DNA of 64,000 nucleotides from NCBI GenBank assembly GCA_028689675.1, contig JAQVCS010000006.1:1-64000 (forward strand). The letters are read 5' to 3'. Both the position numbers and the translations under genes were made by a program. The notes below the pieces were generated by a model, which saw only the letters and a list, made by a program, of their open reading frames with translations, had not been told where the DNA came from and did no database searches. Positions 7,707-14,051 of the stretch are shown one piece after another (the first letter of the stretch is position 1; every line of letters begins with the position of its first letter). This DNA is from Desulfovibrionaceae bacterium. Its GTDB lineage: Bacteria; Desulfobacterota; Desulfovibrionia; Desulfovibrionales; Desulfovibrionaceae.

Positions 7707-8269
7707 ATATAAGCAATAAGAAAAAACAAAGTGTTACGCTGCTCACCTTTGAAGACGGGCTGATTCAGCTTGGCGGCAAAGAGCTGCCTGGCTTTCTGGA
7801 AGAGCTGCGCGTAGACGGCAAGGTCAAATTTGACGAGCAGGCAATTGACGGCGCAAGCGGCAAAAAAAAGACGCCGCAGGGCTGGGAAGATGCCGATATT
7901 TCGGCAACACTGTATTTGGCAACAGACCAAGACGGCACTTGTTATGACAAGCTCACAGCATTGGCTGGCTTTTTTCAGCAGCCCGATGCCAAGGCAAACC
8001 CGCAAATGTATACCGTTACCAATAGGCATTTGCTGGCGCGCGGGGTGCGACAGGTGATTTTTTCGCGTTTAGAATCGGCAGAAAATATGCAGACTGACGA
8101 AATACGCGCCAGCCTTGCCTTTGTGGAGCACCGCCCGCCCATCATCAAAACAGAGCAGGCACAGGCAAAAACACCCACAAGCAAAGAGCTTGCCCAGCAG
8201 GCAAAAGAAAAAGCCGCCACGGCAAGCAAGGCAGAGCCAGAGGAAGTTCTCAAGGTGGGCTTAGAATGA
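7703..8269 (+). CDS. Phage tail/baseplate-associated protein
   Basis: 188 residues, joined to the tape-measure gene by ATGA and to the hub gene by another ATGA. The first ~130 residues are a compact beta-rich domain (VTLLTFEDGLIQLGGKELPG; DADISATLYLATDQDGTCYD; ASLAFVEHRPPI). The end is an Ala/Lys/Glu-rich helix. In Mu-like phages with this layout, the gene between tape measure and gpD/gp44-like hub encodes a baseplate adaptor. The family name is not certain. Confidence 0.62.
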   Translation: MNISNKKKQSVTLLTFEDGLIQLGGKELPGFLEELRVDGKVKFDEQAIDGASGKKKTPQGWEDADISATLYLATDQDGTCYDKLTALAGFFQQPDAKANPQMYTVTNRHLLARGVRQVIFSRLESAENMQTDEIRASLAFVEHRPPIIKTEQAQAKTPTSKELAQQAKEKAATASKAEPEEVLKVGLE

Positions 8270-9084
8270 TTGAAGGCTTGAATGTGCGCTGCAATGTGGG
8301 GGCTGTGCAGGTGCTGCGTTCCCCTTTTATTGAGCTGGTGTACCGCCGCCGTGCTGTGCTTTCGCGCGCTGTTGTCAGCATTCCAGACCCTTTTGGCGAA
8401 GTGCGGGCGGCACTTGCCCCTCAGCAGGCAGTGACTGTGCGCTTTGGTTATCGCGGGGAGGCAACGCTATGGCACGAATGGCAAGGCACGGTCGAAAGCA
8501 TAGACCAGCCCAGTGCTGGAAGTGCCGACCAAGACGCGGTGACCGTGCGTGCTGTGGGCTTAGAAAAGGCACTTGCCACCACCATGATTACAGAATCCTT
8601 TTACCGCGAGCCAGCCGATGCCGTGGCGCGCCGCCTTTTGGCGCGTACTGGGCTTGCCGTGGGCGCGGTGGACGTGCCAGCCGACATTCTGCCGCATCAA
8701 GTTTTTTCGCACGTTTCGGTGGCGCGTGCCCTCAAGCAGCTTTCTCAGACCTTAGAAACTTCTTTTGGGCATGATATGAGCCGCCACGCACTATGGCTGG
8801 GGGCGCAAGGGCTGACATGGAGCGATGCCGACGAGGCTGGCGAGGTGTACAGCATTGCCACGGCAGAAAATCTTATTGCCCACAGCCCGCCAGCGCGAGA
8901 AGGCGAGTTGGGCAGCGTGGTGGCTGTGCTGCTGCCAGGGCTGACAGACAGCCGCCAAGTGCATATTCGCGATGTGCGGCGCGGCATTGACGTAAACGCG
9001 CGGGCGCAGGATGTTATTCACACACTCAGCGCGGCTGGCAATGTGACCACGATAAGCTATGGCGCGGACGCGGGCTGGGGGTAA
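8266..9084 (+). CDS. Baseplate hub protein (late control gpD / Mu gp44-like)
   Basis: 272 residues. Beta-rich domains carry the marks of gpD/VgrG-N-type hub proteins: RRAVLSRAVVSIPDPFGEVR, VRFGYRGEATLWHEWQGTVE, and a later LKQLSQTLETSFGHDMSRH followed by LIAHSPPAREGELGSV. The protein would form the central tail hub below the tube and hold the spike encoded next. A single base separates its TAA from the ATG of the spike gene. Confidence 0.78.
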   Translation: MIEGLNVRCNVGAVQVLRSPFIELVYRRRAVLSRAVVSIPDPFGEVRAALAPQQAVTVRFGYRGEATLWHEWQGTVESIDQPSAGSADQDAVTVRAVGLEKALATTMITESFYREPADAVARRLLARTGLAVGAVDVPADILPHQVFSHVSVARALKQLSQTLETSFGHDMSRHALWLGAQGLTWSDADEAGEVYSIATAENLIAHSPPAREGELGSVVAVLLPGLTDSRQVHIRDVRRGIDVNARAQDVIHTLSAAGNVTTISYGADAGWG

Positions 9085-9085
9085 T

Positions 9086-9859
9086 ATGGCAAATGAAGAC
9101 AAAAAAGGTCGTGACAATGTGCTGGCGGCACTCAAGCGTGCTGTCGAGCTTTGTATGCCCAATTTGCGGCATTATTACCGAATGCCCAAAAAGGCACGCA
9201 TTGTAGCGGCATACGCGGCGGACGGCAGCTATTATGCCGATGTGCAGCCCTTGCGTAATGACGGCACAGAGGATGCAAACGAGCCTCTTGTGCCCAAGGT
9301 GGAGCTGCCCGTGCTGTGGGGCGGCAACAATCGCGGCGTGATTTGCCCGCCAGAGGTGGGCAGCCTGTGCGATGTAAGCTATTATGACGGCGACCCGAAT
9401 TATCCTTTCATATCCAATATTCGCTGGGGCGGCGGCAATGCCACGCCGCGCGCTGAGCTGAAAGAATTTGTCATCCAACTTGAGAATGGCGTGGAAATCC
9501 GCATCGACAAAGAAAAGCAGATTGTGACCCTGACCCCGCAGAACGTGAAGACAAAAGCGGGCAAAGGCTGGACTGTGCAGGCTGGAGACAATGCCTGCAT
9601 TGAGGCAGGCAGCAAGGCCACCATCACGGCAGGCGGGGAAATCACGCTGGAAGCCCCGCAGATTTTTCAGAATGGCAATGTCACCACGCGCGGCGCAGGT
9701 GGAAGCGTGGGTACGGTGGAAGAAAAGGCAAACCGTACCCAGCACGGAAATTTAAGCATCAATGGCAACCTGACCGTCAACGGGAATTTGAGCACCAGCG
9801 GCAATAGCTCTACGCAAGGCAATAGCTTTGCGGGGGCACGAAGCGGGGGTGCGATCTAA
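9086..9859 (+). CDS. Baseplate assembly protein V (tail spike)
   Basis: 257 residues from ATG 9086. An upstream in-frame ATG at 9059 lies inside the hub gene and is less likely. The N-terminal OB-fold region (RIVAAYAADGSYYADVQPL; VLWGGNNRGVICPPEVGSLC) is typical of gpV/Mu gp45. It is followed by beta-helix-like repeats (IRIDKEKQIVTLTP; ATITAGGEITLEAPQI) and a short Asn/Gly/Ser repeat tail (LSINGNLTVNGNLSTSGNSS). It would form the membrane-piercing trimeric spike. Its last 26 codons have a diverged second copy at 10210-10269. Confidence 0.85.
   Translation: MANEDKKGRDNVLAALKRAVELCMPNLRHYYRMPKKARIVAAYAADGSYYADVQPLRNDGTEDANEPLVPKVELPVLWGGNNRGVICPPEVGSLCDVSYYDGDPNYPFISNIRWGGGNATPRAELKEFVIQLENGVEIRIDKEKQIVTLTPQNVKTKAGKGWTVQAGDNACIEAGSKATITAGGEITLEAPQIFQNGNVTTRGAGGSVGTVEEKANRTQHGNLSINGNLTVNGNLSTSGNSSTQGNSFAGARSGGAI
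9782..9859 (+). repeat. 3' end of spike gene, copy 1 of a diverged duplication
   Basis: Codons 233 to stop of the spike gene (GNLSTSGNSS ... ARSGGAI). They match 10210-10269 over most of their length, including the identical last 15 bases GGGGGTGCGATCTAA. Copy 2 lacks an 18-bp internal unit. The two copies flank the small-peptide module. Confidence 0.75.
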
Positions 9860-9866
9860 AAAAGAT

Positions 9867-9895
9867 TTGAAGCAGCTTTCATAATTGCGTATACA
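9867..9895 (+). promoter_or_regulatory. Sigma-70-type promoter of the small hydrophobic peptide gene
   Basis: TTGAAG (9867-9872), 17-bp spacer, TATACA (9890-9895), located 44 bp upstream of the peptide ATG. It lies right after the spike stop codon, so the module can be expressed independently of the tail operon. Confidence 0.65.
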
Positions 9896-9938
9896 CAAAG
9901 CGGGCAGTTCCTCTGAGAGTAAATCAAGGAGGTTGCCT

Positions 9939-10013
9939 ATGCAGCAATTCTTACGCGATGTGCTTTCGGCTGTCATAGCTGGGCTTATTTTGTACTGGCT
10001 GATAGGTCAATAA
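9939..10013 (+). CDS. 24-residue hydrophobic peptide, candidate type I toxin
   Basis: ATG 9939 is preceded by a perfect AAGGAGG at six bases spacing. The product begins MQQFLRDV and continues as one uninterrupted membrane helix (LSAVIAGLILYWLIG), ending in Gln. Size, one helix, strong RBS, own promoter, structured 3' UTR, intrinsic terminator and an opposing antisense promoter are together the hallmarks of type I toxin genes (the Fst/TxpA/Ldr style of system). No named family was recognised. A small holin-like phage accessory peptide is an alternative. Confidence 0.6.
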   Translation: MQQFLRDVLSAVIAGLILYWLIGQ

Positions 10014-10021
10014 AATAAGTT

Positions 10022-10054
10022 TGCCGCGCCAAGAGTTGCGATCTTGACGCGGCA
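10022..10054. promoter_or_regulatory. Strong hairpin in the peptide 3' UTR / antisense 3' region
   Basis: TGCCGCG pairs with CGCGGCA, then after one mismatch CAAGA pairs with TCTTG, closing a 7-nt loop. On the minus strand the hairpin is followed by a T-rich stretch (ACTTATTTTATTG), so it may end the antisense RNA. On the plus strand it would shield the toxin mRNA 3' UTR. Confidence 0.5.
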
Positions 10055-10126
10055 GGAAAACTTTGACGTTCAAAACATCAGAGGGACTTGCCCAAAGGCG
10101 GCGGTGTTGTAGCACTGTCGCCTTCC
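10022..10126 (-). ncRNA. Putative antisense RNA to the peptide mRNA 3' region
   Basis: Predicted from a consensus minus-strand promoter at 10160-10132. Transcription would start near 10125, inside the terminator of the peptide mRNA. It would run toward the coding region, ending at the hairpin 10054-10022 or shortly after. Length would be about 100 nt, in the range of type I antitoxin RNAs. The 3'-overlapping convergent layout resembles txpA/RatA. Ends are inferred, not observed. Confidence 0.5.
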
Positions 10127-10132
10127 TTTTTT
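10095..10132 (+). terminator. Intrinsic terminator of the peptide mRNA
   Basis: AAGGCG (10095-10100) pairs with CGCCTT (10119-10124), with inner pairs extending the stem to a 6-nt loop, followed by CC and six T. This is a complete rho-independent terminator inside the phage tail operon. Confidence 0.75.
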
Positions 10133-10160
10133 GTATAAAGCCTTAGCGCGAGGCTGTCAA
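10132..10160 (-). promoter_or_regulatory. Consensus promoter for an antisense RNA
   Basis: On the minus strand: TTGACA (10160-10155), 17-bp spacer, TATACA (10137-10132). It matches the sigma-70 consensus almost perfectly and points toward the 3' end of the peptide gene. No protein-coding gene follows in that direction. Confidence 0.65.
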
Positions 10161-10209
10161 CGGTGGATGAGGCGGGGGCGGTAGAAAGAAGCGCAACCGT
10201 TGACAGTAC

Positions 10210-10269
10210 GGGAGTTTGAGCACTCGCGGCGATAGCTTGGCGGGAACTCGCAGTGGGGGTGCGATCTAA
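10210..10269 (+). repeat. 3' end of spike gene, copy 2 (remnant)
   Basis: In frame it would encode GSLSTRGDSLAGTRSGGAI and stop, clearly homologous to the true spike C-terminus. Similarity continues a little upstream (ACCGTTGAC against ACCGTCAAC) but with a frame change. It has no start of its own. It marks a recombination boundary of the inserted peptide module. Confidence 0.75.
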
Positions 10270-10571
10270 GGATGGATAATTGGATTAATACCGTATGCCC
10301 TGGTGATCTTTCTTAATTCATTTTCTTTCAAAACGTCGTTAGGACATTTTTGTTCCCTGAGAATTCCATCAAACTTTTCTGTTACCTTATGCCGAAGCAG
10401 TTGTTTATGTTCAGCATCTAATTTTTGTGTAAAACATTTCCTTTTAGCCTCATCGTTTATGGCATGCTTTATGCAAAACATTTCAAACATAATTAATATA
10501 TTCTCATATCTATTTTTGTCCTGATCTACAATAGTTTCAAATTCTTTTGCAAGATTCTTGAAGTTAAACAT
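10266..10571 (-). CDS. AT-rich cargo gene of unknown function on the opposite strand
   Basis: 101 residues from ATG 10571, with GGAGAG about five bases upstream. It is helical, charged and without membrane segments (NLAKEFETIVDQDKNRYENI; EHKQLLRHKVTEKFDGILRE). Base composition is visibly more AT-rich than the tail genes, and it points against them, both typical of a prophage accessory gene (moron). Its stop codon overlaps the stop of the spike-end copy 2. No family recognised; an intracellular immunity, defence or regulatory role is only a guess. Confidence 0.65.
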   Translation of the reverse strand: MFNFKNLAKEFETIVDQDKNRYENILIMFEMFCIKHAINDEAKRKCFTQKLDAEHKQLLRHKVTEKFDGILREQKCPNDVLKENELRKITRAYGINPIIHP

Positions 10572-10589
10572 ATTTCTCTCCGCACACAG

Positions 10590-10618
10590 CGCGCTCCTTC
10601 CGAGCGCGTTTTTTATTT
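10590..10618 (+). terminator. Intrinsic terminator upstream of baseplate gene W
   Basis: CGCGCTC (10590-10596) / GAGCGCG (10602-10608) with a 5-nt loop followed by TTTTTTATTTT. It is oriented along the tail genes and stands 19 bp before the next start. Plus-strand transcription through the cargo would stop here, leaving genes W onward dependent on read-through or another promoter. Confidence 0.75.
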
Positions 10619-10636
10619 TCGAGGCACAATTGCCCC

Positions 10637-11104
10637 ATGAGTACCACAACACCAACAGACCTTTGGGGGCAAGATATTGCCCTTGACGAACACGGGCAAG
10701 CACGCATTGCCGCCAATGGCGAACTTGTGCTGACCGATGGCGTAGAAACGGGCTTGCAGGATGTGCGCCTGCGCCTGTTCACCCGCTTGGGTGAGCTTTT
10801 TTACGATACAGATTTTGGCAGCCTGATCCACGACTGGATAGCCGAAGAATCCACAGCCGCCACTCGTGCCGCCTTTATTTCTGAAGTCATCATGCGGGTG
10901 GAGCTTGACCCGCGTGTGCTGGTGGGCTCTGTTTCCTGCACCATTCAGCATTGGGACGAGCGCACGCTGACAGCATTGCTGCAATTCACTTTTATTGATG
11001 AAGATAGCGCGCTCAATCTGGTTTTGCAAGCCAACAAACTGACGGCGGAGCTGGTTATTCACAATATCCATGCACGTGCCGATAGTTTAAGCAAGAATAT
11101 ATAA
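10637..11104 (+). CDS. Baseplate wedge protein W (gp25/gpW-like)
   Basis: 155 residues with the gpW/T4 gp25-like pattern: an N-terminal strand DLWGQDIALDEHGQARIAAN, then DVRLRLFTRLGELFYDTDFG followed by SLIHDWI and a C-terminal beta region. It would form the inner baseplate wedge. No strong RBS is seen before ATG 10637. It is followed after 11 bp by gene J. Confidence 0.82.
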   Translation: MSTTTPTDLWGQDIALDEHGQARIAANGELVLTDGVETGLQDVRLRLFTRLGELFYDTDFGSLIHDWIAEESTAATRAAFISEVIMRVELDPRVLVGSVSCTIQHWDERTLTALLQFTFIDEDSALNLVLQANKLTAELVIHNIHARADSLSKNI

Positions 11105-11115
11105 AGGATATTGCC

Positions 11116-12285
11116 ATGCCCATTTCTTTGCCGCGCCTTAGCCTGCGCCTTGATGAAATACGCGCCGCACTCTTCAATCATATTGATGCCGCACAAGATA
11201 AATTAGCAGCACAAGGCTTTTTGCCAAGCCGCCTCAATTTGAATCAAGGCGTGGTGCGCGGCTTGCTGGAAATGTACGCGTGGGGGCAATGGCAGCTTTA
11301 TGCTTTGCTGGCAAGGCTTTTGGCGCAGGCTGCGCCCTATCATGCCACGGGCAAATGGCTTGACCTTCATGCTGACGGCGTGGGGCTGGCGCGCCGTGCT
11401 GCCACCAAGGCGGCTGGGCGGGTACGTTTTTACCGTGCCGCGCAGGGGCAGGAAGGCAATGTCTCCATTCCTGCTGGGCGCATTGTACGCACTTTGCCTG
11501 ACGGGGCTGGGCAGGTGTACCGCTACAGCAATCCCGCCCCTGCCGTGCTGCCTGCTGGTGCGGATTTTGTGGACGTGCCCGTGGAAGCAGAAAGCTATGG
11601 CGCATCGTCCAATGCCTCCGCAGGGCAAATTTGCGAACTGGTCACGCCTGTTGCTGGCATAGAGCGCGTGAGCAATGCGGCGGGCTGGCTGACCAGCGAA
11701 GGCGCTAATGAAGAAACAGACGCCCAGCTTGCCCAGCGTTATCGCCTGCAATGGCAGGGCAATAATGGCTGCACCAAGCACGCCTACATGGCTTGGGCAT
11801 TAGCCGTGGCTGGCGTGACTTCTGTTTCTATTTTGGATCAGCACCCGCGCGGGCAAGGCACGGTGGACGTGGTAGTGCGCGGCGCGGATGTGCTGCCCAC
11901 AGAAAGCCTGCTGGCAAAGGTGCGGGAAGCTATCGCACCGCACACGCCCATCAATGACGATTGGCTGGTCAAAGCCCCGCAGGCTGTGCCGCTGAAACTG
12001 ACAGGCGAGCTTGAATATATTGCCGCAGACCCTGCTGTGGTGAAAGCGCAGGCAGAAAATCGCTTGCGGGCACTCTTTGCCGAAACCAGCCCGCTGCAAG
12101 GCATAACCGCCCTACAGATCGGTCAGGATGTGACACTGGATTTGCTGACGCACACCGTCATGGCTGTGGCTGGCGTTAAGCGCGTGCGCTGGGCAAGCCC
12201 TGCTGCTGATGCTGTCATTGCTGCCGATGCTGTGGCAAGGCTGGACGCGCTCACGCTCACCGTTGTGCAGGCAGGCGAGGCATAA
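11116..12285 (+). CDS. Baseplate J-like protein (Mu gp47 / P2 gpJ)
   Basis: 389 residues with an AAGGA site. Characteristic stretches are GKWLDLHADGVGLARRAATK, the RFYRAAQGQEGNVSIPAGRI segment, ESYGASSNASAGQICEL, and SNAAGWLTSEGANEETDAQL followed by AQRYRLQW. These belong to the Baseplate_J family, which builds the wedge arms that contract on infection. It ends one base before the ATG of gene I. Confidence 0.9.
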   Translation: MPISLPRLSLRLDEIRAALFNHIDAAQDKLAAQGFLPSRLNLNQGVVRGLLEMYAWGQWQLYALLARLLAQAAPYHATGKWLDLHADGVGLARRAATKAAGRVRFYRAAQGQEGNVSIPAGRIVRTLPDGAGQVYRYSNPAPAVLPAGADFVDVPVEAESYGASSNASAGQICELVTPVAGIERVSNAAGWLTSEGANEETDAQLAQRYRLQWQGNNGCTKHAYMAWALAVAGVTSVSILDQHPRGQGTVDVVVRGADVLPTESLLAKVREAIAPHTPINDDWLVKAPQAVPLKLTGELEYIAADPAVVKAQAENRLRALFAETSPLQGITALQIGQDVTLDLLTHTVMAVAGVKRVRWASPAADAVIAADAVARLDALTLTVVQAGEA

Positions 12286-12286
12286 G

Positions 12287-13498
12287 ATGGCGGATTTTTG
12301 GAGCTATTTTCGCGATGTTTTGCGCCTGCCCTTTTTGGCAAAAGAAGGGGCTTTGCAGGCTCTTGCCCGTGGGCTTGCACAGCACATGGACAGCACAGCG
12401 GCAGAATGCGTCTTTTTGCGTGATCAATTCTTCCCCACGCGCTGCGAGCAAGAACTGGTAGCAGAACATGGGCAAGGGCGCGGCATTCTTCGCCATGCAA
12501 AAGAGACAGAAGAGCAATACCGCGCCCGCGTAGCCCATGCTTACGCTTGGCATTTGCTGGGCGGCAAAACGCTGGGTCTGCCTGCAATTCTCAACTTTTA
12601 TGGCTACCCCATAGAGGCGATAGAAAGCCGCAGGCAATATATCCCCTCGCGCTGGGCAGAATTTGAAGTGCGCTTACAAAATATAGCCAATCCGCACGAG
12701 CTCAATAATGTTTTGTCTGCGCTTGAGCAGCTCATTTGGCTTATCAATGAATACAAACCAGCCCGCTCTGTGCTCGCCAGAATATACAATCAGGATTTTG
12801 ATACTCGCTTTATTATTTGGTCAAGACGCAGCCATTGGTCACGCTATTATTGGTCGTATGATTCAGGCATTCGGGATAAACAATCGGGTACATTAGTCAG
12901 CCTTGGCTATAAACATGGTTTCACCACCCAGCCCCTTGCTATCAGCGCATTCCCCAGCCACTCGGCAAGCCATGCCTTGCTGCTGCGCCTGATGCGGGCT
13001 TGGGTGTGGGGCTATTCGCCGTGGTCAGATACCTTTCCGCCAGCCAGTGCTTTTGTGCATGGGCAGCTTGGGCTGCATGGTTTTGTGCGCCCTGCCCAGC
13101 CTTGGCATTTTCGCCGCTTTGCTGTGGCGCGTGAGCAGCTGGTGTGGTCTGGCGCAAGCCCGCAGCCCAAGGCTGGACACTGGGGCGATGTTAATTGCCG
13201 CTGGTCAAAGGGCTTTTTTCGTCTGGTGGATGCCCCGCCGCGCTGGGGCGTATTTCGTTGGGGCGATGCTTGCGGCCTGCGCTGTGAGGTCACGCTGGAA
13301 AGGCGCATTGCTGCTCAGCGCACATCGGCAAGCCTCAGCCAGCACAGCGCGCTCTATCGTTCTGCCCGCCAAGCACGCCATGCCGCCTGCGCCCCTGTTT
13401 TCCCCGAAAATGTCTGGCGCGGCGCATGGTCTGCGCGAAGCTGGAACCCCTGCCCGCCCGTGCCGCACAAAAGTACAGCCTATATTCAAGAAAACTAG
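12287..13498 (+). CDS. Tail protein I-like (P2 gpI family), with C-terminal extension
   Basis: 403 residues from ATG 12287, just after the gene J stop. The first ~200 residues match gpI-type baseplate proteins in order and style (VFLRDQFFPTRCEQELVAEH; HLLGGKTLGLPAILNFYGYP; EQLIWLINEYKPARSVLARI). The remaining ~200 residues are rich in Trp, Arg and His (FIIWSRRSHWSRYYWSYDSG) and not recognised. P2 gpI is far shorter, so the extension may attach the fibre module. Confidence 0.72.
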   Translation: MADFWSYFRDVLRLPFLAKEGALQALARGLAQHMDSTAAECVFLRDQFFPTRCEQELVAEHGQGRGILRHAKETEEQYRARVAHAYAWHLLGGKTLGLPAILNFYGYPIEAIESRRQYIPSRWAEFEVRLQNIANPHELNNVLSALEQLIWLINEYKPARSVLARIYNQDFDTRFIIWSRRSHWSRYYWSYDSGIRDKQSGTLVSLGYKHGFTTQPLAISAFPSHSASHALLLRLMRAWVWGYSPWSDTFPPASAFVHGQLGLHGFVRPAQPWHFRRFAVAREQLVWSGASPQPKAGHWGDVNCRWSKGFFRLVDAPPRWGVFRWGDACGLRCEVTLERRIAAQRTSASLSQHSALYRSARQARHAACAPVFPENVWRGAWSARSWNPCPPVPHKSTAYIQEN

Positions 13499-13514
13499 CC
13501 ACTAAGGAGGCATC

Positions 13515-14042
13515 ATGTCGCAATTAGCCACCATTACCCGCTCTGGACGCGCCGCTTTTGCCGCCGCCCTTGCCGCAAAACCCCTGCATTTGGCTTGGGG
13601 CACGGGTGACCCAGCGTGGGAAAGTAACCCTTCTTCCGCACCATCGCTTATCAATGCCACAGCCCTGACGGCAGAAGTGGGGCGCAGGCTTGCCACGCAG
13701 GTGGCCTTTGTCACCCCCGATGAGGCTGGCGAAATCGTCATCCCCACGGGCATGGCTGGCGATGTTGTGCAGGAGAGCCGCTATAGCATTGTCAGCCAGC
13801 CCAGCCCTTATTTGTACATCCGCGTTGCCTTTGATTTTGCTGATGCGGCAAATGTGACCCTGCGCGAGCTGGCCTTATTTTCCGATACCAAAACCAAGGC
13901 AGATTTGCCCGCTGGCCAGCGGTATTTTGTGCCTGCGGATATTGTGGATGCGGGCATTATGGTTGCCGCGCAAATCTTAGATGTGCCCATTGTGCGCTCG
14001 CCTTCTGTGCGCCAGACCGAAGAATTTGTCATTGCTCTGTAA
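13515..14042 (+). CDS. Phage tail-associated protein
   Basis: 175 residues with a very strong RBS (AAGGAGG). It is beta-rich, with Ala-rich start RSGRAAFAAALAAKPLHLAW and an ending SPSVRQTEEFVIAL. It lies between tail protein I and the DUF4815-type protein, where related phages carry a small fibre-attachment or baseplate-periphery protein. No specific motif is recognised. Confidence 0.6.
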   Translation: MSQLATITRSGRAAFAAALAAKPLHLAWGTGDPAWESNPSSAPSLINATALTAEVGRRLATQVAFVTPDEAGEIVIPTGMAGDVVQESRYSIVSQPSPYLYIRVAFDFADAANVTLRELALFSDTKTKADLPAGQRYFVPADIVDAGIMVAAQILDVPIVRSPSVRQTEEFVIAL

Positions 14043-14051
14043 GGAAAAAAT

